64,000 nucleotides of DNA from Allomyces macrogynus ATCC 38327 (taxonomy: Eukaryota; Blastocladiomycota; Blastocladiomycetes; Blastocladiales; Blastocladiaceae). Position 1 is the first letter of the stretch, and every line of letters starts with the position of its first letter. The translations under genes and the position numbers were made by a program. A model generated the notes under the pieces. It was not told the origin of the DNA, did not search any database, and worked only from the letters and a program-made list of their open reading frames with translations. The DNA is taken from contig GG745329.1 of the NCBI GenBank assembly GCA_000151295.1, forward strand, positions 1,412,654-1,476,653, written 5' to 3'. Positions 1-17,179 of the stretch are shown here, in pieces.

Positions 1-2585
<2,585 letters not shown>

Positions 2586-3445
2586 GATGGTACTGGGCAC
2601 GCCTGGTCGGTCTCACTTGGCGCAAATCGGTACAAAGTCACTCGTCCCGGGGCCGGTCGTGGTGTCGAAGACTGACGTGGCGCTCGCGGGGTCGAGCAGC
2701 AGTGTTTTGGGCGCGCGCGACGACGGTGCGCTGCGTGTCTGCCAGCGGGCCACAGACAATCGCGAGAAAATGGAGAGGCCTTAACGCGCGCCGTCGGTGG
2801 GCGCAGACACGGTTGCTGAGGGGGTGGTTGGTGCCCGGTGCGTGCCGGGCAAGTGTCGGGGTCGGCCGGGTAGTTGAGGTTGCTGGCGGTTGGGCGCGTC
2901 GTGCTTTGTGCAGACTGACGGGCGCGAGGCAGCGAGGCGAATGCGCCAAGTGCGGCGGCCGGGCGCGCGCTCGACGGACGGGGATCGAGGCGTCGTCGTC
3001 GTTGAGGGCGGTGGAAGGCGTCGTGGCGATGGGGCGCGCTGCTGTGTAGCTGTGCTGCGGTGTGCACAGTGAGCGTTTTTGACTGGCTGGCCAGGGTTTC
3101 TCTGGTTTCTCGCCAGTCGTCGTGGCCAGCCCAGGGTTTGCAGTTGACTGACTTCAGCAAGGACGGCATTTTTGTAAATTTATTCGCCGTGATCTGTTGT
3201 TTCTCGCAGCTCACCACCCCATCCTCCCTGCTCTCTGCAAGTGCGCTGGCTTGGTGCGCGCGGGCGCACGCGCTAGATCTCGAGGACCGCCGCCGTGGGC
3301 TCCTCGTCTCGCGCACGACCGGCCCGTCCTTGCACTGCTCGGTCGCGCTTGGCCAAGCACCACAGCGCACGACATGCCGAGGGACAAAAAAATCGGCCGG
3401 ATCAGTCTATACCAGACGCCCTTTCCACAAAACCGACGCGCTGTC
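2586..3445. other. Intergenic region upstream of the RSP5-like gene
   Basis: No credible gene. Long open frames exist on both strands but are Arg/Ala/Pro-rich composition artefacts of GC-rich DNA. It should hold the promoter and 5' UTR of the ligase and the 3' end of the next minus-strand gene. Confidence 0.5.
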
Positions 3446-4230
3446 CTATGCGGCCACGGCCGGCTCGCCAACCGGTCGTCGCGCCGCGTCCTGCTCCTCC
3501 TTGCTCGCCGTCGACCCTCGGCGCGACCCGGCGCCCCACACCGTCCACTTAAACAGCATCACAATAGGCAGCGTCAGTGCCGTCCAGGTGACGACGGCGC
3601 CCAACTCGAGCCAATACTTGTACCTGGTCCACGCCGTGACGGTGCCTCGCCCCGACCGCCACGTCTTGACGATCTGCGCGAGCGCATTCGTGTCGGTCGG
3701 CGCCAAAGGCCGCAAGGCGAGTTCCGCGGAATTATCGAGAATCGCGCTCTTCATGCGCGGATCCACTACCACGACCGACGGCAGCGTCATCTTCCCGAGC
3801 ACGCGCAACGCCTGCCGGATCGCGTCACACCCGTCGACGAGCGCGCCCCACGGTAAGTGTTCTCGCAGCGCCGTCGGCAGCCGTCTTTCGTGCCGTTGTC
3901 GTCGGCGACGGCGATGCGAATGTCGGGTTCCGACAGCGACCGCGGCGTGGTGGGTGTTCTTGGTGTCCTTGGGACCGTGGGCGTGCGTGGTTGCGTTGGT
4001 GTCTTGAGTGTCATTGGGGTGGTGGGCGTCTTGAGTGTCCTTGATGTCTTCGGCGTGCGCGGCGTGCGCGGCGTCGTGGGCGTTGTGGGCGACCCGTGCG
4101 GGCTTGATGGCGGGTTGCGCGGGACGTGAATCGATAATTTCGGTGCGCGCGGCGACATCAGTGCTGAGCTCGCCGTGGTCGAGCGTGTCGGCGGTGGCCT
4201 CTCGGGGGTAGTCGTGCGTTCTGGATCCAT
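3446..4230 (-). CDS. Hypothetical Thr/Pro-repeat protein with C-terminal membrane segment
   Basis: I do not recognise this protein. From ATG 4230-4228 (MDPERTTTPERPPP) it runs into a low-complexity block of about 55 residues made of TP-x repeats (units such as TPTTP, RTPRTPKT). A different frame downstream encodes a normal-looking sequence: LPTALREHLPWGALVDG, then VLGKMTLPSVVVVDP, and near the end a hydrophobic segment (LELGAVVTWTALTLPIVML), which would make it a tail-anchored or C-terminally anchored protein. The frames can be joined by a 56-nt intron at about 3885-3940 (donor gtcgct, acceptor gaaag), which restores the reading frame exactly; that donor is weak, so the junction is tentative. 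TP sites suggest proline-directed phosphorylation, which is inference. Confidence 0.5.
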
Positions 4231-5214
4231 CTTCGTGGTGAAGCAGGCAGATAAGGCTACTTCAAGGCCGTCGAGGGCAATTTGAAAAGAATGGAGGGAG
4301 GAGACTGAAGAGCACAAGGGATCGTCGCTTGTCGCCGCCCACTTTGCCGCCAGCAACTTCCCCCTAACATAGTCACAACCGAGCGAGAACGTTTGTTGTC
4401 CTGTTCTTACCCGTTTTCTCTACCACCCCAGCACGACCGCAAAATCAGCACGTTCTCCTGCAGCGCGCCTGAAGTTGCGCAAACGTCACTCTCAACAGGA
4501 GCGAGTTTGAGCCGAAGTCTGTGCGTTGTTGCATGGATCATGGATCGTGTTCGACCCTGGCCCATCGGGCGTCCTGTCGCACCCACCAGGACATCACGCA
4601 CGGTCCTATGTGCCCCGACAAACAGGTTGCGGCAAGTTGCGTTGGACGGACATGTGCGGCGACACAGCCATGGTCTCGCGGCGCGCTGCTGCACTGCGGC
4701 AGTGCTACCAGCGCTGCCTCGTCTTGGCGGGGCCACAGCCGCCGGATTTCGTACAAGCGCGCTCCCCGTACCGCTTGCAGTCAGTTGGGTAAGTTTGTGC
4801 CGTCTGTCAGGGCGTCCGCGGCGGCGGCCTGTCCAGACGCGGCCAGCGATGATTGGTGGCGGGCGTCTCACGGCACACCGTCGCGTCTCGCACCGTCACT
4901 GTCACCCTCATCATCGTTGCGGGCCGCGCGGTCCACCACCATCGCGGCAGGGGTTGATCGCAACGTCACGGAGCTCCTTGCACTCAGGGCGCCATGCCGC
5001 GCCATGCCGCTTGTCTCAAACTTGTCCGCGTTCTGCCAAAATGCCTGACCCAGGCCTCGAGCTGAAACCCGGTTCTGAAACATGCCACGACCAAGACGCA
5101 CCGTTTCAGGCTGCGCAGCTCCAAAACCACCCACCAGGGCGCGCCCAGCTCCACTTTTTGGACCTCCAAGACGAAAGCCGAGCGCCCGAGCGCCCAAATG
5201 CAACAAAACGAAGA
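4231..5214. other. Intergenic region
   Basis: No supported gene. Open frames on both strands lack domain-like sequence. A run of four T (minus-strand sense) just past the tRNA 3' end, at about 5204-5207, could serve as its Pol III terminator. Confidence 0.45.
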
Positions 5215-5296
5215 CGACGGCGACAGGATTCGAACCTGTGCGGGATCAACCCAGCCGATGGCAAGTCGGCCCCCTTGACCGCTCGGGCACACCGCC
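5215..5296 (-). tRNA. Class II (serine-type) tRNA with atypical TGC anticodon; possible pseudogene
   Basis: The minus strand folds as an 82-nt tRNA. The 7-bp acceptor stem GGCGGTG/CGCCGTC has two G-U pairs and discriminator G73. The D stem is CCC/GGG, the anticodon stem GCCGA/TCGGC and the T stem ACAGG/CCTGT, with a perfect B box (GGTTCGAATCC). A 14-nt variable arm containing GGG/CCC, together with G73, is typical of tRNA-Ser. The anticodon loop reads CTTGCCA, so positions 34-36 are TGC (Ala codon GCA) and position 37 is C, where a purine is nearly universal. A normal Ser(TGA) loop would be CTTGAAA. Either it is a mutated tRNA-Ser(TGA) pseudogene or a mischarging tRNA. The fold is secure; function is not. 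Confidence 0.75.
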
Positions 5297-5717
5297 CCCC
5301 AAAACAATGTGTGCGAGTATGGTGGCGGTCGGTGGGCTCGGGCGATGGGCGATGGTGATGTTGGCAGTGTAAGCCGTGCCCGGCAACGCGTGGGTTCGAA
5401 CATCCAACCTCTCTCGTGTGTTAGTGGGCAGGGCGGCTCTGGCGTGACAAACACCGCGACGCGTCACGCCGCCGCACCTGATGCGGTCAACAACCGCTAC
5501 GTTGGCCTCGCGCTGCACCGCGTTCGACCTTGTGGCAGCAAGAGACACACGCGACACAGCAACACCAATCCGTCCGACTGAACTGACTGCAAGCCAGACT
5601 GACGGTCCGCAATTTGATCACGTCACCACTGCGAGAAAGCACCTGGTTGCAACACCCGCTTCCGCCGCCGACACCGTTCAACCCGACCTTCCGGCAACCG
5701 CGTCGACCGTATCCACC
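5297..5717. other. Intergenic region, promoter of NVL
   Basis: Lies between the divergent tRNA and the NVL start. No gene seen. Confidence 0.4.
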
Positions 5718-8506
<2,789 letters not shown>

Positions 8507-8628
8507 TTAGAGGTTTTGCGATTAGTTGGTGTGCTTTGATAGACTGGCCGGTTCTGGTCAGCAACAACCATGGATGTGTCTATTCTTCTTCCATCTTGTG
8601 CCAAAGTCGCGCCCACCCCCCACAGAGT

Positions 8629-11600
8629 CTACCCAAGCCGTTCCAGAGTCTCCAACGTCTTGCTAATGGACGACGTCAACGAGGCCGTTGACGACATGGC
8701 CAATTGCGGCACGACTGTTGTCCTGCCCCTTCCCGTCGTTGCCCGGGCCAATCGCTCCAGTACCGGCGCCCGGTCCCGTTCGGCTGCGTAATGGCGCGAC
8801 AAGCTCAGGCCAAACGACGACCTCGGCGCCGTCGAACTCGATAACGAGTGGCTCCCCGTCGCCGCAACCGACTCGCCCAGCGACACTGCGTCTGGTCCCA
8901 CCGCCGCAGCAACGCACCGGCACTCATGCATCTTGCGCTGAAGCTTCTCGTGCGCACGCAACGCCTCCTTGCGGAAATGCCGCACCTGGTCGTTCTTCTC
9001 GGCAATCAACTGGTCCTTGAGCCGGATCATTTCCGCGAGCCGCTGCTCCCACGCGTGGTCGGCACGGTCCACTTGCCGCTGGTGGTCCGCGACCAAGTCG
9101 GCCGTCGCAGCCTTGGTCTCCATCTCGACCTGGATCAGGAGCCGCTGCGTCTTGGCGAGGGCCTCGCGCAGGTGCTGTGCGTCCTTGCGTACGCGGGACT
9201 TTTCGGTGAAAAGCATGTCTAGCGCGGCCTGGTCGAGCTCGGTCGCCTTGGTGACGGCCGTGCCGAGGTCGCGGATCTGTGCCGCGAGCGTGTGCCATGC
9301 GGCCGCGTCGGCGATTTGGTACTTACTGCGGTATTCTTGGAAACTCGTGACCTGCTCTTGGAGCTGCCGGCGCAACCGGTCGCGCTCAACACAGCACCGT
9401 GGAAGCTGTGCGGACGGCGAGACCGAGTTGCACTCGGCATGGTCGACGCACTCATCGAGTGCCGCACGCGCCTCGCGCAGATCTTGGACGACGCGCGCAT
9501 AATCGTCCGATGTTTGCCGGTGCGCGCGCTGCGCGTCTTGGTGCGCCCTCGAAAAGTGCTGCTGCCGCTCGTACACGTCCTGCACGGCGACCTTGGTCTG
9601 GCCAAATTCGGCGCTGGCGCTGACGTACTGCTTCTCGATTCGATGCGCAAATGCGATTAATTTTTCGAACTCGGTTGATTGCCGCTGCATCTGGTTCTCG
9701 ATTTGTGCGAGCCGCATCCAGCTCGACTGGCAGTCGCGGCACGAGACTGGGGACTGGTTGTCGGGGCTCTTAACGCGGCCCGACCGCGACAGAACGGGCG
9801 ACATGGATTCGGCCAAGAGGTCGAACCGCGCCTCGAGCGTGCGGTTGAACACTTCCGTCTCCGACTCGTCGTCGCGGATTGGTGCCGCGAGGTCGTGGCG
9901 GGCACGCTGCGCCAGTTGAATCACGGCGGTCGTTAGGTCGTCGGTCTCGAGGTCGGGGAAGTCGGCGAGAAGTTGCCGGATCGCGGCCCTGTGCTTGACG
10001 GCGTCCCGAATAAACTGCTCAAGCCCAGTCAGGAACACTGGAATGTCGCCGTCTTGCGCGGGCTTGTTTGGCAGCGTGCCATTGGCAGCGACCCGCGTGG
10101 ACTGGTAGCATGCGCGAATCCGCTCCTGGACGTGCCGAGCCGAGACGAGCGCATCGTGAACCGCTTGCACAATGGCGAGCGGGTCCGACGCGGCAGAGTC
10201 GACCATCGGAACGAGACGAGCCATTTCGCGGTGCCAAGCCTGGCCTGCCGCGGCAAGCTCCTCATCCTGCGACCCACGGTCGTCTTGGTGGCTACGAAGA
10301 GCGTCGAGCACCGCAACCACAATCTTGACGGGGTCCGCGTCGCGCGGCCTGCTCAATCCAGGGATCTGCGCCATGCCGTCGACCAGAACCGACCAAGCGC
10401 CGCGCCACACCTTGGCGTCCTCGGCCAGGGCATCAGCTTCCTTGACGACAGCGTCGTAGTCTTCCTGGAATCGAGCGAGCTCGCGGCAAACTACGGCCCC
10501 GTCCACGTCGTCACTGAGCCGAAGAAGGCTCACGCATCGTTTGATGCTCTCGGCGGCGGCTTGTCGCGTCCGGCTCTCGGCGGTCATGTCCGCGACGCGT
10601 CGTTTCAGGTCCTCGATGCACTGCAAATCCTGCTGCCGCGCGTTGGCGAGTGCGTCAAGAACGGACTTGGGGTTCACGTCGACCGTATTGCAACCCAACG
10701 TCGTGGCGAGCGATGCAAGATGCGACTTGACCGCGTCCAACGACGCGCGCTCACCCTCGAGTGCCGACGAGTTCGCGCGAAGCTGCGTCTCGGCAAAGCG
10801 GCACCGGCGCTCAATTTTCTGCAGTTCGTCAGCAATCCCGGCACCGTCGCTCACGGCGCAGTATACCCAATCGGCAAACCGATCCACTGGGAAATGCGTA
10901 GCAAACAGCCGCCTTTGCACGTCGTCGAGCATTTGCGCCTGGTCGGCACACTTGAGCGCGGCGACGAAACTCGTCTTGATTTCGTGCAGTGTCGCCACCT
11001 CGGACAGTTCCAAGTTGAGCCGCACAAACTGCAGGAACGCCGCGATTGACTCGGCGTGCGACACGATCGAGCCGCGACCAGCAGCGAGCAATTCACGGAG
11101 AGTCGCGAGCTCATCGGCGAGGTCACTAGACCCCGGAACACCCAGCGTTTCGGTGGCCTTTTGGATCACGGCCTGGAGCTTGTCATTGAGCGACGTCGCC
11201 ATGTCGGCAGCGCGCGTCTTGTCAGCCAGCATGGACTCGAATGCCGTCGCGCGGTACTGGGCTTCTTGGAGCGCAAGCTGGAAAACGCCGAGCTCTGCCT
11301 CGAGCGCCGTCGCCTTGTCGGCAGCTCGTTCCTTTGCAGCCAGCATCGACTCGAGGGCCGCCGCGCGATACTGGGCTTCTTGAAGAGCAAGCTGCGAGTC
11401 GCCCAACTTGGCCTCGAGGAGCTCGACTTGCTCCTCGAGCGCATCCAAACGACTTTGCGCCTCTTGGTTCTGGCGCTGCGTGGCGGCCGCCTTCTTGGTA
11501 GCCTGCGCCGCCTCAGCGTTGGCGACCGCCAGCTGTTCGCGCAAGTCCCGCTCGGCAGTCGCTACCGCCGCGAGTTGAGCGCTCTTTCCCGCGAGCTGCT

Positions 11601-14600
11601 CAGACAAGTCGTGCGCGAGCGTGGCCTGGTGCGACATGGTCGAATCGAAATGGTGCTCTTCCTCGGTCAGCGCCTCGACTTGCTTGGCAAACGTGTCGGC
11701 CTGTGCGGAAACGACCTCGACCTGCTCGTGTAACATGCCGATGGCCTCGTCCTTGCGGTGCATTTCAGCCCGCGCGGCATTGAGCTCCGTCCACGACTGG
11801 TTCCGCGCCTCGATCACGGCCGCAAGCTCGTCGTGCGCCTGCTTCAGCTGCTCGGCATTCTCGGCCTCGATCGTGCGCCGTGTCTCGCCGAGTCGTGTCT
11901 GCAGCTGGTCAACTTCACGCCGCGCCTCGTCGCGCGCCTGAGACACGCACGTGAGCTCGGTCATAATCGCACCGACTTCGTTGGCCAAGGTGCACTTGGT
12001 CGTCTGCAGCTCCTCGACCTGGTGCCGCAGCTCGACGGTCGTGCACTGAGCGCGCGCGGCACCGTCCCGCGCTTCGTCCATTTGGGTCCGGAGCGTCGTA
12101 ACCTCGGCCTCAAGAGCATCGCGCTGCTGGCTCATGTCGTTGGCAGTCTGTTGCTTTTCGGCTTCGAGCGACTCAACTTCCGACGACAGCTGCTTGGCGT
12201 GGCCGCGCATACGGTCCAGCGCGTTGGTGAGCCCGGTAGTCTTTTTGGCGTACTCCTCGAGCTGCACCTGGGCCTCGGCGTGCCACTGAATGGCCATGTC
12301 GCACTCGGCGCATTGTGCCATTTTCTGGGCCAGCTCAGCATGTATCTCTGCCAGGCCCTTGGCTGCGGCGTCGCGCTCGGCAGCGAGCGTCGCTTGGTGG
12401 GCCTGGATGGCGTCAGCGTGTTGGTGCTCCAATTCCGCAAGCGCGGCTTCGTTGACCTTGACAGCGTCGGCATGTCGCTGCTCCATTTCGACGAGTACCG
12501 CTTGGTGGGCCTGAGTAGCATTAGCGTGCTGGTGTTCCAATGTGGCGACGCGAGCACGGAGGTCCTGAATTTCGAGCCCGCTTGTAGCAATGATTTCCGA
12601 CTTGATGTCGACCTGAGTGTCCACGTCGGCCAATTGATCTTCCAAATTGGCCACTTGTGCCTCAAGATCGACGACTTGCGCCCTCGCCGCGTCCATCGCC
12701 CGGTGCAACTCCTTGGTTGCGGCATACGCTTCGTAACTCTTGGTTTCCGACCCCTCGAGCTCGAGCCGCAACTCGCCCACGGTCTCCTGGTACTCGCACG
12801 ACTTGACTTGAAGGAGCTCGCGCGCCTGCGCCAGATCGAGAGCCGCCGACTTTGTCTCTGCCTGCACAGCGCCCAACTGCTCTTCTAAGTGCTGGACGCG
12901 CGCGTTGCGCTCAGCCAGCTCGAGTACGGCCGTCTTCGACTCGGCCTGCACGGCGCTCAACTGTTCTTCCAAGTCGCGAACATGCGCGTCACGTTCGGCC
13001 AGTTCATCCGCCTTACTGTCGAGTTCGACGCGAAGCGCCGCCGTTTGCTCGCGCAGCGCGGCCCCGACTGCGAGCGAATGGTCGAGATCGACCTGCATGG
13101 TCTTGAGCTGCGCCTCGCGATCGAGCGCGAGATTCGTCGCACGTTCCGCCACGGCCCGCGTCTCTTCCAGCGCCGACTCGGCACTGGCCTTATCGTCGGC
13201 ATCGCGCTCGCACGCCTGCGCCCACTGCCCGGAGAGCCGCTGCACCTCAGCGAGCGCTTGATCGCGGCTTTCTTGCACGGCCTCGAGGTCAGTATTCGCC
13301 TGGTCGAGCACGAGCTCAAAGTCGGCCGCGCGGGACATGGCGTCGCGCGCAGCTTGCTGCGACTCGGCGAGTTCGTCCATTTTGGCCGCGAGATCCGTCT
13401 CGAGCTGCTGCCGGTCCTGCCGCGCCGTTGTCAATTGCGCGGTCAGGTCCTCGAATTCTGACTGGTACCGCTGCTCCATATCGGCGCAGCGCGTTTCCAG
13501 CTTGGTGCGCTCGTGCTCGAGGGTCTCGATCCGCGCACGCAGCGAGTCGCACTGCGCGTGCAGATCGGCAATCGTCGCGGTGAGCGTCCGTCCGAACCTG
13601 CGCAGATTCGCGGTCAGCGTCGGTCTCCGATTGTGCGAGGAGCCGGCGCAACTCGGCCTGCACTTGCGTGAGCTCCTGCTCGAGCTCAGCGACTTGAGCC
13701 TCAGCGCGCGACCGCTGCCGGACCTCGGCGTCGAGCTTGCGCACCCATTCCATTTGCCGCTCCCCAGCTCGCCGAACGGCCGTCTCGCGGTCCGACACGG
13801 CCGTTGCGAGCTGCGACTCGAGATCGCGGATGCGGTCCGACGCGCTTTGCTGGTCCGACTCGAGGCGGGCGACGGCAGCGCGGGCATTGACCAGCTCGTC
13901 CTCAGTGCGGCGCACAGTCTCCGTGCTCGTCGCGACCTGCGCGAGGAGCTCGGTGCACTTGCGGTCGCGTTCCGCGATCGTCTCGGTCTTGGCTCGTATT
14001 TCGTCGGCCAGCGCGGTGTTCATACGGCTCAGCGACTCGAACTCGACAGAGAACCGCGCGCACTCGGCGGCACCTTCGTCGCGAGCCGACACGAGAGTTG
14101 CCTGCGCCGTTTGGAGCTCGTCTTCCAGCACAACGATACGCTCAGCACGAGTATGGCTGTGCACCGCGGCTTCGACAAGCCGCGCATTCTGCTCGTCAAT
14201 CTTCTTCATCGCTGCTGACAGCTGGTCACGCAGCGCTTGGAGCTCAGCCTGTGCGGCCACGAGGTCGCGCGACCGCTGGTCCGCGACAGCTTGGAAATGC
14301 ACACTGGCTGACTTGAGCTCACTGAACTGGCCCTGCAAATCGCGGAGCCGGTCTTGCAACTGTGCTTGCGCCGACCCGTCAACAGCACGCTGTGCGAGCT
14401 GCGCCTGCGCAGCCTCGAGCTCGTGCACCGCGTCAGCGGCCTTGCGCTCCGCTTCCTTGACCGCCTCGACCATCGTCGCGCGCTGCGCGTCCCACTCGGC
14501 CGCCTGCGCCCGGAGCCGGTCCTCGACGTCAGCGTGCATTGCCACTACCCGATCGAGTTCCTGCTTGACATGCGCCGCAGCCAGCGTCTGCACGGCAAGC

Positions 14601-16732
14601 GCGTCCTGTGCCTGCGCCACCATATCGTTCGTGTGCGCGACCGTCACCTCGAGCCGGGCCAATTTCATCGCCTGCAGGGCCACCTGCTCGTTGGCGCGAT
14701 CGAGCTGCTGGGTTAAATCGTCACGCGTGCGTGTCAATGCGTCAATCTGGTTGGTGAGCACGCGGCGGCGCTCGTCCTCAGATGCGAGCCCTTCCTCGTG
14801 CGCCGAGACGACGCGCTGCAGGGATTCGATTTCGACGCGTGACGAGGTGCGCGTCCGGTGCAGGTGCTCGCGTAAACGGGCCAGGTCCATGGCCATGGTT
14901 TGCGTCGATTGGTGTAGTTGCGTGAGCCGGGCTGCGGCGGCGACAGCGATAGCGGTGGGGGACACGGGCGGGTCGTCGTCGGAGGACGCAGTGTGCACGA
15001 GGGGCTTGAGCGGTCCGACGAGCGCGTGGTCGTGCGCGTCTTTCCATGCCGTCAACTTATCGGTGAGGTGGTGAGTGGGACAGTCGAGGAGACCCTGGAC
15101 GAGGTATGAAGTGAGACATTGGCAGGAATGGAGGGTCAAGGGCCAGAATATAAAACGTACGTCGACGCCAAGGGCCTTTTCGACCTCGCGCAGGACCATG
15201 GTCAGCTCCTCTTCAGTCCGCTTCTTCTCCGACTCCTGCCCATCCACGAGCCCGAGCCCAAGAACCCCATCGGCCCGCACCGCCGGCACGAGCGCCCACT
15301 GCTCCTCATCATTTGCGTTCGCCGTCTGCTGCGTCTGGAACGCAGCCATGAACGCGCGATTCTCGCGGCTAAGCCGATCTACTTCGAGCTCCAGCTTGAC
15401 GAGCAGGTCACCCTGTGCCTGCTCGGCGGCCTCCTCAATCCGCCACGCGGCGCCTTCGGCATTCTACATTTGCGCGGAGACGTGCAAGTACTGTTCTTGT
15501 GCGAGCGCCGACTCGAGCCACTCGACCTGTCGCTCGAGGTTCGCGACCTGATCCTGCAAGACCACGTTCTCGTCGCGGTGCGGCACGTGAGCAAACAGGT
15601 GCTGGTAGACGTTGCGCAGCAGCGCAAGTTCCTGTTGCTCGACGGTCAGACGGCGCGAGTTACCGTACGTGGACGAGTCGGCAGGGCCCGCGACTTCCGC
15701 GGCAGCAGCGGAGATGGACTTGCTCGGCGACGCGACGGGCGACGGCGCCGTCGACGCCGACTGCGCGCGCTGCTCAGCGTACTGCACGACGGTTCCGATC
15801 GTCGCGCGGCACTCGTTGAGTTGTCGCTCGAGCTGCGTCGCGCGAAACTGTTGCCGCAAGAACATGCCCTGCAAATCGACGAGTTCGAGTTCCACGGACG
15901 ACGGGAGCCGGAACGCCGCCGAGAGCGGAGTCGCACCTGCCGCCGCCGACGGCCGGACGGGACCCGACAAGTTGAGCCGATGGCTCGCCTCGGAGATGGA
16001 TCGCCGGTGGCCCGCGCGCGCGGTCTCGACGCCGGCAGTCGGATCCATGGACCCGAAGAGCTTACCTGGGGTCGGGGTCTGTGCAGGCGAGTGTGCGCGC
16101 GTCGAGAGGTGGCCGGAGACGGCGGGGGAGACGGCGTACGGCGAGTCCGGGTCGCTTCTGCTTTCGTCGGCGGCATCGTCGGCGAGATCGCCCGATGCGC
16201 TTGACAGGGACGCGGCAATCGTAGACAGAGAAGCCTGCATCACCACAGGTGAGCTCGACGATGACGGCGGACGGCGCGGTGCTGCGCGCCAAGACATGCC
16301 GAGGCCCATCCCGAGGGGTGCCGTGGAGCGACTGTAGCTCGTGGACGAGGACCACATGTACGCCGGAGCACCGCCAAGGTCGCTGGTGCGGCGGTTCAGG
16401 AGCCTCGGTGGTGGTAGAGACAAAGGCGCAGACGCATCGCCAGCCGCGGGCGACTGCGATGATGCCGACCGTGCTCGCGCGAGTTCCGACAGGCGAATTA
16501 ACGGTGAGGTGCCGCTGCTGCTGGCGCTCAGAGACGGGTCGAATCGCGAGTACGCGGACGGGCCTGCCGGCGCGCCGAGAGATGCGGCGACCGATTGCGC
16601 GGCCGCGTAGAGGTGGTGCGGGGTCGTGGCATCGGTCTGCAATGGGGTCGATGCGCGCTGGGTGTGCAATGTAGTTGGTGGAAATGACGGACCGGCCGTA
16701 GCCTCGGCGCCCGGCCGGGTTGGCAGGTCCAT
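8629..16732 (-). CDS. Giant coiled-coil protein (about 2,600 residues) with an in-frame TAG
   Basis: Not assigned to a named family. The N-terminal 270 residues (from ATG 16732) are Ser/Pro/Ala-rich and disordered. Almost all the rest is heptad-patterned coiled coil (for example RARIETLEHERTKLETR). It would suit a centrosomal, basal-body or Golgi tether role, but that is only architecture. Two introns are proposed: 15098-15163 (66 nt, gtacgt donor) and 13552-13597 (46 nt, gttcgg donor, phase 0), the latter needed to change frame. The frame is interrupted by TAG at 15466-15464, after LHVSAQM; the same frame continues without other stops (NAEGAAWRIEEAAEQAQ) into the next 680-residue block. So this is a nonsense allele, a sequencing error (CAG to TAG would suffice), or two adjacent genes with starts at 16732 and 15349. 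Stop codon at 8629-8631. Confidence 0.8.
11213..11440 (-). repeat. Internal duplication of about 39 codons in the coiled-coil gene
   Basis: Two adjacent copies encode LALQEAQYRAAALESML and LALQEAQYRATAFESML, offset by about 117 nt, with high identity in the DNA as well (cagccagcat...actgggcttctt). This is a recent in-frame duplication that keeps the heptad register only approximately (39 is not a multiple of 7). Confidence 0.8.
12385..12560 (-). repeat. His/Ala-rich 18-residue repeats in the coiled-coil gene
   Basis: Three imperfect units of about 18 codons encode LEHQHANATQAHQA, MEQRHADAVKVNEA and LEHQHADAIQAHQA in tandem. A similar two-unit repeat of about 30 codons (HVRDLEEQLSAVQAE / RVQHLEEQLGAVQAE) lies near 12850-13010. 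Confidence 0.75.
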
Positions 16733-17179
16733 TCTATATCAATGGACGCAGCTTGATGTTGCCAAATAGTTTCGCGAGTAAACGCGGTGGATGAGGAGGG
16801 CCAGATAGTTACGGTGATGCAACAGTTGAGCAGCCCAGCTGCTGCGCGGTCAACGTGGTCCGGAATGCATCCCGTCTGGTCGGGAAACAGGTGGAGAAGG
16901 TCCACGGAGCAAAAATGCGGGGAGTTGTGTTGGTTGTGATGGCCGATCCGGCGAGAGAGCGCCGCAGCTGGCGGTGGAGAGAACAAACGGGAGAGAGAAC
17001 AGACAACAAAAGAATCATCGACGGTGCGAGACGTGGTAGGCAAAGTGCGCAACGGCCCACCTGCTTGGACGTGACCGGCGCGCACTGTCCCGCACCTCTG
17101 CAATGGTCGCGCCGCCGACGAGCTGCCCTCGGCCCGCAGCAGAATCGCGAACCAGAACCATCAATCAGAGCCAGCAAAT
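16733..17179. other. Divergent promoter region
   Basis: Separates the minus-strand coiled-coil gene from the plus-strand small basic gene. No coding sequence seen. Confidence 0.5.

Noticed and set aside
3857..4129. Gly/Val-repeat frame on the plus strand, starting next to a gtaagt
   Set aside because: It is the complement of the Thr/Pro repeat; the minus strand continues into a plausible folded region with a membrane helix, the plus strand does not.
5388..5400. Second tRNA B-box-like sequence (gggttcgaac) on the plus strand
   Set aside because: No T-stem pairing, acceptor or anticodon arm around it.
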